DNA from: Moniliophthora roreri
Lineage: Eukaryota; Basidiomycota; Agaricomycetes; Agaricales; Marasmiaceae
DNA: 64,000 bases
Assembly: GCA_001466705.2 (NCBI GenBank)
Contig: LATX02000194.1
Location: forward strand, 552,060 to 616,059
Direction: 5' to 3'
Made by a program: the position numbers and the translations under genes
Shown: one piece after another, positions 55,770-64,000 of the stretch
How the letters are laid out: every line of letters starts with the position of its first letter
Numbering within the stretch: position 1 is the first letter of the stretch
Notes under the pieces: generated by a model
Told to the model about the DNA's origin: nothing
Databases searched by the model: none
What the model saw: only the letters and a program-made list of their open reading frames with translations

Positions 55770-56640
55770 CGTGAACGTCGTCAAGGAACCGGAAGTTAGC
55801 CGTGGTGATTGAAAGACAGGCACCCTGTTATATACAGTGACGCGTTTAGCCAGGAACATGAGGACCCCAGCGGTGTGAATGACGCACGAGAAGCAGAAGT
55901 CGTCGAAAAATTTATTCCTTGTAAGTAGAATCCACATGAGCCTCCAAAACGCCAGAGGAGGTTCTCACCACAAGTTATGTCCGTAGCTCTTCGAACAGTG
56001 GGATGCGATTCACGTCCTCAATATGCCAGTGGGGCTCTGATGAACGACAAGACGATGAGACACGAAGCGGATGATGAAACTCGGAAATACAGACGCACGT
56101 GAACCGGAAAGCTGACAGACAGCAGACCAATAAAACTTTTCTGATGCGAAGGTCCCTTCAGCTTGTTCCAACTTCCTCTACTCTCCACTCCTCCAGACAA
56201 CTTGTTACCAACTTGTCCGAGACAAATTGCCTGCACAAGAATAAGAACGACAGACAGTGATACGCAACAGTTGGAGGCTCGGTTCCAAGGTACAATTCCT
56301 TTAGCCCAATTTGGGAAATAGCTCCGCCAAAATCGGCAACGTTTTGACCACGTGGTTTTTCACTCTCAAAGCCTCACCGTGACGCCCATCATTATTTTAC
56401 CCCGCAATTGACCAATATTCCTATCAAAGGTCTCGACATTGCTACATGGGTTAATTTTTAGCCAAGAATGATGGACTCGCAGGAGCTGGGGTTTTCGTAT
56501 TACGCTCGTCCACTTTAGGTGACCTTTACTCCAACAAGACCTCGGGTTTAGAACTGAATTAATAGGTCCACCAGATGATTCTCAATGATGAGAGCTATAT
56601 ATAAGCCAAACAAACTTTACTGGCATCAAGACTCTGCTTT
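55770..56640. other. Divergent spacer, no gene seen
   Basis: The region between the M35-like gene and DLD. Minus-strand frames (55680-55937, 56018-56236) are hydrophobic or Ser-rich but could not be joined to a gene; they may include leader exons of the M35-like gene. The last 150 bp is the DLD promoter and leader. Confidence 0.4.
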
Positions 56641-56647
56641 CAACCTC

Positions 56648-59061
56648 ATGTCATCGTTAATCCGGGTCGCAAAACCATGTCGAGCGATAGCCTCAACTCG
56701 AGCAGTCTCACGGTCAATATCTCGTGGTGTCCATAGGAGAGGAATGAGCTCTGTACCGCAAGCAGGCTCTCCTTCGAGCTCGTCTGGAAAACTTGCCTTG
56801 GCCTTTGTAGCTTCTGCTGTCGCTGGCGGTACCCTTGGGTACTACTCGCTGACGCACGAGTCAACAGCCAAATCGACCCATTCGTCCTCCCGCCCCGTAA
56901 AATACGGATCACATGCGGACCTGCAGCACGCCATTCAGGAGCTCAAGACGCAGTTGGGAGAAGATGTCGTTTCCACTGATCCGGAGACTTTGCGGGTTCA
57001 TGGATATTCCGCTTTACGCTACCCAGCTAGTGCGTTTCCATTCATTTCGCTTCTTGTGTTATTACATGTGGTAACCCCCCAAGTGCCTTTACAGCGGTCC
57101 CCCATAGTGTTGTGGTTTACCCCAAGTCAACAGAGGACGTGGTCAAGATTGTCAAGGTGGCGAACAAGTACCGCATGCCACTCATCGCTTATTCTGGTGG
57201 GACAAGCTTGGAAGGTCATTTCCGCGGGGTAAGGATACATCGATTAGCCCCCACATTTTGACTTCTGAATAACCTTTTGCAGCATGAAGCAGGTAGCATC
57301 TGTCTCGACATGTCTGGTATGAATCGGATTCTGGAAATACATGGTACGCTTGGTTGTCGTTTGGATGGAGGTCCGTCGCTCATATCTTTTTACAGAGGAA
57401 GACTCTGACGTTATCTGCCAGCCCGGAATCGGCTGGATGGAGTTGAATGAAATATTGGAAGAGAAGGGTATGCCATCATTGATTACCTATTCACCATAAT
57501 GCTCACAAGCGATTAACCTCATTTCTTTTCTCAGGTATTCCGCTGTTCTTCCCGGTAAGCTTCATCCCTTCCATCCGTGGAACTCGCAGACTGATGGCGA
57601 GAAGCTTGACCCAGGCCCTGGAGCGACTATCGGCGGTATGCTGAGCACCGGGTGTTCTGGTAGTGAGTCTATTCATCCACTACGGTCTTAAACATTTCTG
57701 ATGAACTCCACCCTTTAGCAAATGCGGTCAAGTACGGAACGAGTCGTGGTGAATGGTTCTTGAATGCGGTATGTTTTTGATCTTGGTCTCATTATGAATA
57801 ATCTCTGATCTACATTTCCAAATCAGACAGTGGTGCTTCCTTCCGGGGAAGTCATAAAAACTCGGCGGAGATCACGCAAGTCGTCAGCTGGTTTTGATAC
57901 AACAAAACTTTTTATAGGCGCTGAAGGTACTCTGGGTATCGTCACCGAAGGTCCGTGTGTTCTGTATGTACAGCAATGTTCATATATACTGACAAGTCGG
58001 GATCAGTAACGCTTCGTCTGGCACCCGTGATTCCATACACAGTTGCCGCCGTTCACTTCCCCGACGTGCGAAAGGCGACAAAGGCAGTCATTGAGGTGCT
58101 CAAACAGGGTATCGACGTTCGTGCGTGGCGCCCCTTTTTCTTCTCAACATTCCAACACTCGAAACTGAACCCCCCATCTGTTCACCACCCACCCTAGAAT
58201 GCGTCGAACTTCTCGACAATGTCTTTATGCGTGCCATCAACATGCATTCCCAAACCCAAATGCCCGAGTTGGATTCATTATTCTTCAAAATACCCGGCCA
58301 CTCTCCAAAAGCACAACAGGAATCTGCTGCTCGAATACGCAAGATTGTAGAAAAGCATGGTGGTACCGGGTTCCAAGTGGCTCAGGATGACGAACATGCC
58401 GCGGAGCTTTGGCATATTCGAAAGAACGCACCCTGGTCAGCTGTAGCGCTCGTTCCAGGTGGAAGAGCTCTTGCCACGGATGTTTGGTGGGTTGTACAAT
58501 TGCTGTCAATCGTCTCTCCCTCTCCAAACAGTCTACCTGACGAATATGCTACGTTGAACAGTGTCCCGATATCAAGGTTACCTGACCTAGTCTATGAAAC
58601 CAAGAAAGACTTTGAGAGCGTGGGTCTCGTTTCGGGTATGATAGGTCATGTGGGCGATGGGAATTTTCATGCTATGATTATGTGGTCGGATGATCAGGAC
58701 TTGGCAAAGATGCGGGCGGCGATTCATCGAATGGTTGAGAGGGCTATTGCTCTCGACGGGACATGTGAGTTGCTTTACCTTTTCGTTTCGTTTCGTTTTT
58801 TTTTTTCAATGCTGATTGAATGTTGCGTCTGCAGGTACGGGAGAGCATGGGGTGGGAATTGGGAAGAAGAGGTATTTGAAGGAAGAGCTTGGTCCGGGAA
58901 CTGTTGAGCTTATGAAGACGGTAAAGAGAGCTATTGATCCTTATGCACTGATGAATCCTGGCAAGGTAAGAATACCGTACTCTTGTGTGCCTTGGAGGGA
59001 ATGAATGCTGACATCAACGATTCAGTTATACCCGGAAGATGAGGACGAAGAAGAGCATTGA
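56648..59061 (+). CDS. DLD1: Mitochondrial D-lactate dehydrogenase (cytochrome)
   Basis: FAD enzyme that oxidises D-lactate to pyruvate and passes electrons to cytochrome c. About 12 exons. The Met at 56648 starts a Ser/Arg-rich mitochondrial presequence ([20 protein letters not shown]), followed by an inner-membrane anchor ([20 protein letters not shown]). The FAD-binding domain has [84 protein letters not shown] and [13 protein letters not shown]. The FAD-oxidase C domain has [34 protein letters not shown] (split by an intron in the Cys codon), [13 protein letters not shown] and [20 protein letters not shown]. It ends [11 protein letters not shown], stop at 59061. The intron at 58487-58561 is 75 nt with no stop. 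The upstream Met at 56585 is less likely, as the presequence begins at 56648. Confidence 0.92.
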
Positions 59062-59069
59062 CGTTTCTT

Positions 59070-60570
59070 TCCTTGCATTGACAGCCACATATTCTTTGTG
59101 TACTCATACCCTGCAATTAGACGTACGGGCTTTGCGCTAATCATGCCAAAGTCATACCGTATGATTGTAACCCAGCCAACTTGACTGTAGTGCTAGACTC
59201 GACTCTGCCAATCTTTCGAATGAGATGCTCGCAGGAACGATCGAAGCGTACGGAAATCCTGATATCTGCTGATTTAATGATGAACCCAAGTTGAAACGGT
59301 CAGAGTGAAGATTCTAGTTGGCTAGTTTGACGGGTGTCATTAGCTTGGTCACCCTCTGAAAGATAACTTTAAGGACTCATTCATGTTGAGACAGTAGATT
59401 ACTTGCTGCAGCCTCCATTGTTAACGACGATCGTCAAGTTCGCTGACCATGACCTCACATTTGGCGAGAGGCGTTCGCTCATAAGAATGGTGGCGATAAG
59501 TTCAGATACTATGTACGAGGCTGGTGAGAGGTATATCGGCCGGGCTAAGGCTCTTGTAAGCTGTTGCAACTTTAAACCAAAGTGTTTAGTAAGGACTCGT
59601 ACATTATCGAGATGGATATCCCAGCGGTGTTGAATGTTGACCTTTCTGTCGAACCCTGGAGTCTCATAGGCCTTGTATTTCACGCACAGTATAGGTGACG
59701 CGTTGAGGTCACGATGGGGAGTTCGCTAAAAAGTAGGCAATGGATATTGATGATTCATTTTTACGTGAAACTCGGTATTAGAGCATCCTTTTTCGGAGGG
59801 AGTTGATTTTTTTGGTGAACGATGTGATCCGATGTCCTGGCAACGAAACTCTGAAATGTCTTTTTTCTTCATTCCTAGATTCCTAAACGACTTGAACACG
59901 CACCTGTCTTGCAGCTAATTGCGAAAATAATGGAAATGATCGTATTTTTGTTTCGGGTTGATGTCATGTAAAATGAATAAACTGTCACTCTGTCACACAC
60001 CTAACGTGACTGCTTGTCACCGTTACACGTGGTACGGTTGGCCCCTTTCACTCACTCATTTAATGACATCAATCCGAAACAAAATACCATCACTGTAAAT
60101 CTGGCATGACTGGCAGGACTTGGTGAGAAAAGAATCATCCGTGCGCTATTCAATTTCTTGGGTCACAGATCCCGGCTCTCCTCGTGTTTGGTCCAATCTA
60201 TACCTTAATGTTTTACTACCAGAACCCACTCTTTCTTGGTAAACCTGTGGACTGAAGAATTTATCGGCTCAGCTGTGGCTTAGCCGGGGAGCGAGCCGGA
60301 CCGTTGGCACCCCTAATTTCAGGTGAGGCCCAAAAAAATTTTTACGAAGTTCAGACCGGGGCCTCCTTGGACCGGTAATTCTGATCCTGCCACCCCCTTG
60401 AGCGGTTATGTTAGTCGTTTGCCCACGAGCTTGCGCGTGCCACTGTAGTCACTACGATGCCACAATTTCTTTGTGAACAATGACCTTGACTCAGCATTAC
60501 GATTATGTCACTCCGAATCTACAATGGCCGACACAGCACAAAAGTCTGATAATAACAAGGCGTCAATTCA
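59070..60570. other. Intergenic, foldback element, no gene
   Basis: About 1.5 kb of spacer without supported genes. It contains the foldback element at 59942-60088, and at the far end the vWA gene promoter with a TATATATAT box near 60582. Confidence 0.5.
59942..60088. mobile_element. 147-bp foldback/MITE-like element
   Basis: The left arm GTATTTTTGTTTCGGGTTGA (continuing ...TGTCATGTAAAATGA) and the right arm, whose inverse reads GTATTTTGTTTCGGATTGAT (continuing ...GTCATTAAATGA), form an imperfect inverted repeat of about 35 bp around a spacer of about 75 nt. This looks like a small miniature inverted-repeat element. Target-site duplication not recognised. Confidence 0.5.
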
Positions 60571-60644
60571 ATTTGCTCTCCTATATATATAGCCACGGAC
60601 CTAAAAATCTCCAACGTCCTTTCTTGTTTCTTTCTGCTTCACTC

Positions 60645-62184
60645 ATGGGCAACTCTCCATCTAGTTCCAGGCCCAACGTGAATAGTATCTCAAAACCATA
60701 TCGAGCAAGATCTGCTCAAGGATCTCCAGACCAAGGTTTTCTCACTACTTCAAACTTGGGTAGCCACCGCAGAAGCACGCCTGCAAATTCTGCTATTCGA
60801 AGAAATGTAGACCTAGACTTGGTCCGCAACCCCCCGCCGCCGTATTCAAGCACACCGTCAGCATATCACCCGGAACAGATGAAATACATTCATGATTCCC
60901 AATCACCTTTTGCATCAAGCTCTACAGAGGAGTCTTCAAAGCACAGTAAGTCTCCGTTACCTCTCTGCGTTGCTATAGCACGCTTTCTTATCTTTTACCA
61001 CGTAGGGATACGTTCGAGCTGTACGTCAGAGCCCAATTCGATGAATGGAGACGCGATCTTGACGGATTCTTTTTTTTTTTTTTTTTGGGTCAAGATCTTC
61101 GTACCCCCATGCGCCAGCAAACCACCGACAATATGCTCGAAACGTTGCGTAAATACGACACAGTCATTATTGTCGATGATTCCAGCTCAATGATTGGGGC
61201 TCGTTGGGCCGAGGTAGGCCCTGATTATCGACTAGCCCAGGGCTTCATCTAATAAACGCGTTTTACAGGCCGCGTCTGCCTTGTCTGCATTGGCTGATCT
61301 AGCAGGGCAATTCGATGCGGATGGCATTGATATCCACTTCCTCAATGACGACAGCGTTGGCAAAAATATGACTGTAAGATCTAAAAGCAGCGGCATTCGG
61401 CATTTGATCGTTCACTCACCCAATTTTGTCAGAAGCGCAAGGCAGTAGAAAATTTATTTAATCAAGTCCGTCCTCGGGGTGTTACTCCTATCGGAGAAAA
61501 GCTCGAAGATCTTCTCAGAGATTACCTCGGAAAGCTCGAAGCTGCTTATGACTCTGGTAATCCGAAATCGGTAAAACCAGTGAATTTCGTCATCCTAACG
61601 GATGGTGCGCCGAGTCCGTATCTCCTGTCATTTCTTCCTTTACAGCAAAAGACTAAATACGCATGCAGCCGATGACCCAGAAAGTGTTATAGTTCAAGCT
61701 GCGAGACGTCTAGATGCGAAGAATTTCCCTCTGTCGCAGGTTCGTACCCTGTCTGTTTTGATAGTCCTTGTTCAAGTTCCATGTGCTCACCATACCCTTC
61801 GAAACCCAACTATCCCTCGCGTCATTATTCCCATATTATAATCACAACAGGTTGGAATACAGTTCGTGCAAATCGGCAAATCCGCGGGCGCTGCTCAATA
61901 TTTGAGGGAGTTGGACGATAATCTTGTATCGCGATATCATATAAGGGTAAGTCGCGTCTCCTTGATTACCTGCATGCACAGAGTAGCTGTTAACAACATA
62001 CCTTCTCTATTTCAATAGGATATCGTGGACACGACGAAGTATATCGGGAAAGACCTAAGCGCAGACGCGCTTGTGAAGATACTTTTGGGTGGTATCAATC
62101 GGAGGGTGGATAACAAAGGTGTTGAGGTGTTCAATGAAGATGTTTTGAAGGACCCAATCCGCCGATTGGAAGGACCCTATTAGT
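60645..62184 (+). CDS. von Willebrand factor A domain protein
   Basis: Several exons, about 370 residues. The N-terminal MGNSPSSS fits an N-myristoylation signal; the ORF extends further upstream (60480), but that leader contains the TATA box near 60582, so 60645 is preferred. A Ser/Pro-rich disordered lead of about 100 residues follows. The vWA domain begins MLETLRKYDTVIIVDDSSSM with a complete MIDAS: DxSxS, the Thr in RGVTPIGEKL and the Asp in NFVILTDGAP. Later parts are IVQAARRLDAKNFPLSQ, VGIQFVQIGKSAGAAQYLRE and the end EDVLKDPIRRLEGPY, stop at 62182-62184. This is a common basidiomycete vWA family, likely metal-dependent protein binding at membranes. An intron of about 70 nt with a T17 tract interrupts the linker. 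Function unknown. Confidence 0.85.
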
Positions 62185-62348
62185 ACGTGTATGATAAACG
62201 TGATTAAAAGTACAATCCTGTTGTCTACATCTGGTACACATACATATCGGAGAATAGAATGAAGATACAAATGAGATGGGTATATGTAAGTAGAGTGTCA
62301 GAAGCATACCCACTTCGATACGTATATCAAGCGTCATATCGACCAATC

Positions 62349-62989
62349 AGAGAAAAACCTCTGCGTAAAGTGTCTGCCGTGGGAGGAAATGCTTGCTCGA
62401 GCTCGAGAACAATGGATGGCCAAGGCGTTGCAAGGGTATTATTTATTTATTGTTTTGGCACGCGCGCTCTTTCTGACATCCACATAACAGCCAAACGATT
62501 CAGAGAGTATCCTCAATCTCCCTCTTCATCTCGATCTCCATGCAAACGATGATACCGTCGATATTGTCGGCTTCTTAGCCTTCGAAATGGTTCGGTCATT
62601 AACTCTGGCTGGGCTCGACATCAAGAGATCTCTCGAAGAGTCTTTCATGCGTGAAGAGTACACTTCACCTATACTTGGGAAACGGAAAGCCAACGGAATT
62701 GGCGGTGGGCCCGACAAATGTAGATGAGAGGAGTCACCGGATAGGGATGATTATACACTCCCGGTCAACTCTCTTTTCCTTCCGCCACCAGAAGCTCGTA
62801 CAGCTCTCAGGCCAGAGCATATTCAGGATGCATTCTCTCGAATGCAGGGCGACTGGGCTCATCGCCGGTCAGCTGGAATGAATAATTGGCGCGGAGGCCT
62901 AGTTCGGACCCGTGTTTCCCTCATGAGAGACTGTCATAGTGGTTCAAGAGCCCGCGTGGCAGCTTGTTGTGGTACTCTGGGACTAGAAT
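62349..62989 (+). pseudogene. Decayed Spt3-like (SAGA histone-fold subunit) relic
   Basis: Spt3 is a histone-fold subunit of the SAGA coactivator that contacts TBP. Only its C-terminal half is recognisable. CLPWEEML lies near 62370, then AKRFRE near 62490. A change of frame follows, then NLPLHLDLHANDDTVDIVGF, LAFEMVRSLTLAGLDIKRSL and LGKRKANGIGG. TGA at about 62727 interrupts the frame, which continues EESPDRDDYTLPVNSLFLPP, PEARTALRPEHIQDAFSRMQ and SAGMNNWRGGLVRTRVSLM up to TAA 62987-62989. The first histone fold is absent: the vWA gene ends only 165 bp upstream. So there are three lesions (truncation, frameshift, nonsense, the last plausibly CGA to TGA). An intact SPT3 is expected elsewhere. 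Confidence 0.6.
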
Positions 62990-63320
62990 AATGCTATCAA
63001 CCGTCCATAACTTTGCATTCCATTATGCCACAAACCTGCCGAGACATCTCCTTGATCCTCGAGATCAAAGCTCCGCCGCAAATAGACCGTTATATTTATG
63101 TTCCGCAGACGCAGATCCCTTTTACGAAACACGGATAAGCTCGGTCTGTATACGCCTGGCAGAGAAGAAGAGTTGAATTGAGCGTAGAAATGGATGGCTT
63201 GGTGAAGAAAGTCCGAAAGACTATTAAGATCTATCTATGAGCACCTTGGTTGTAGAAGACATGACTGATGTAAGTTTACCTTCATATAATGGGGTGCGCA
63301 TCCGGATATAGATCCACCTC
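62990..63320. other. Spacer, no gene seen
   Basis: Short frames only, between the Spt3-like relic and the 3' end of the small membrane-protein gene. Confidence 0.4.
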
Positions 63321-63323
63321 AAA

Positions 63324-63662
63324 TCAACTGAGTAAACCCCGAACTTTCGACGTTGCTCCGTTGTCGGAGGCGTGGTATTCAAGGAAGTCTAAAAATAAAA
63401 ATGTCACCTTAAATTAGTGTTTGAGATTGAAACGTGAATTACTCACTAATGTTTGATAATGTCGTCCTGAAGATGAGGATGAAAGAAATAGCTGCGAGAA
63501 TCACTGACTCTTCTTTGCTGACCAGCATCGCCTCGACGACCTCAGACCAGTATCCTTTCTCCAATTGTCCCGGTAAATGATACACGTACCTCGCCTGTAC
63601 CATATTTCACTCTGGTCTACGTCAGTATTCCCTGCGTCGTATCTTGAATCATCGGGTTTCAT
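63324..63662 (-). CDS. Small single-pass membrane protein, 81 aa
   Basis: Three exons (63662-63590, 63554-63447, 63388-63324) on the minus strand join in frame: MKPDDSRYDAGNTDVDQSEI, WYRRG|YWSEVVEAMLVSKE, then the hydrophobic VILAAISFILIFRTTLSN, and the end GATSKVRGLLS. The introns are 35 and 58 nt with GTACGT and GTGAGT donors. The short acidic N-terminus, one membrane helix and a short tail suggest a small bitopic protein, perhaps of an organelle membrane. An upstream in-frame Met at 63683 (MLFLLLK) would add a hydrophobic lead. No family recognised. Confidence 0.48.
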
Positions 63663-63689
63663 CTTGAGAAGGAGAAAGAGCAATACAGA

Positions 63690-64000
63690 CGGGGAGAAAG
63701 AGTGGACTAGGAGAGAGCCAGGAAGTTGGGATGGTAGTGGTTAGAAAGAAAGAAGCGAGCGTGGGGAAATTCAGGGTACAGGGGAATTCGCGCACGGACA
63801 GACCGCAAGGCACAAGTTTCTTTCTAGGTCCATCTCGAGCCGTGTTCTTTTCTAAAGTCTCGTTTTGTTATGCTCCAAGTTGGTAGCCGGGGAAGAAGCT
63901 GTCAAGCAGGAATATCAGCTCGGCAGATTAATCCATAGGGAAAAACTCGTAGTATCCTCCAAGGAGAGCCTACTAATCCTAGCCAATCCATAGCTGAGCC
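63690..64000. other. Window edge, no gene seen
   Basis: The last 310 bases are A/G-rich and hold no supportable frame; probably leader or promoter DNA of the small minus-strand gene. Confidence 0.4.

Noticed and set aside
60480..60644. 55-residue N-terminal extension of the vWA protein
   Set aside because: It contains the TATA box and leader; the Met at 60645 has a myristoylation context.
61071..61087. T17 tract as a frameshift site in the vWA gene
   Set aside because: It falls in the pyrimidine tract of a GTACGT...TCAAG intron, so it does not affect the protein.
1..64000. tRNA, rRNA or CRISPR loci
   Set aside because: No cloverleaf, rRNA core or regularly spaced repeats were recognised on reading; a covariance-model search was not possible.

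Overview
The window looks like nuclear DNA of a mushroom-forming basidiomycete (Agaricomycetes). Genes are dense and cut by many 35-80 nt GT-AG introns. The families fit that group: class I hydrophobin, CFEM protein with GPI signal, secreted GMC oxidoreductases (AA3_2 type), DUF6533/DUF6534-like membrane proteins, an F-box family and an M35-like family without HExxH. I see no rRNA, tRNA or CRISPR.

Layout. 1-5.4 kb: two diverged copies of a decayed block around a CFEM gene. 6-10 kb: a broken and an intact hydrophobin with an hAT-like MITE between them. 9.9-11.9 kb: a minus-strand gene with kinase-N-lobe-like sequence but no catalytic loop. 13.7-14.6 kb: part of a membrane-protein gene. 15.7-19.9 kb: a P-type IIC (Na/K-ATPase-like) pump. 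21-26.1 kb: two plus-strand GMC oxidoreductases, then a small cysteine-rich secreted protein. 28.1-32.2 kb: GDA1/CD39 nucleotidase, an F-box protein on the other side of a 150-bp bidirectional gap, and a small tail-anchored-like protein. 32.7-36.4 kb: a gene-free, almost CpG-free repeat relic, followed by strong hairpins. 38-39.2 kb: an SDR reductase. 40-49 kb: three tandem minus-strand GMC oxidoreductases. 49.5-59 kb: La protein, DUF6534 membrane protein, M35-like protein and mitochondrial D-lactate dehydrogenase. 60.6-63.7 kb: a vWA protein, a decayed Spt3-like relic and a small membrane protein.

How it fits together. The main feature is five paralogous GMC flavoenzymes in two opposed arrays, all secreted and four of five with a good TATA box. 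They would oxidise extracellular alcohols or sugars and give electrons to oxygen or quinones; the SDR beside the second array could act on a related carbonyl, but that is inference. Hydrophobins, CFEM protein and the small secreted protein are also cell-surface or extracellular products. Housekeeping genes (La, DLD, GDA1, SDR) lie between fast-evolving families. Decay is visible in several places: hydrophobin 1, the Spt3-like relic, the DUF6534 gene, the N-terminus of the M35-like gene, and the CpG-depleted repeat.

All exon boundaries were read by eye from splice consensus and reading frame; no alignment or transcript was available.
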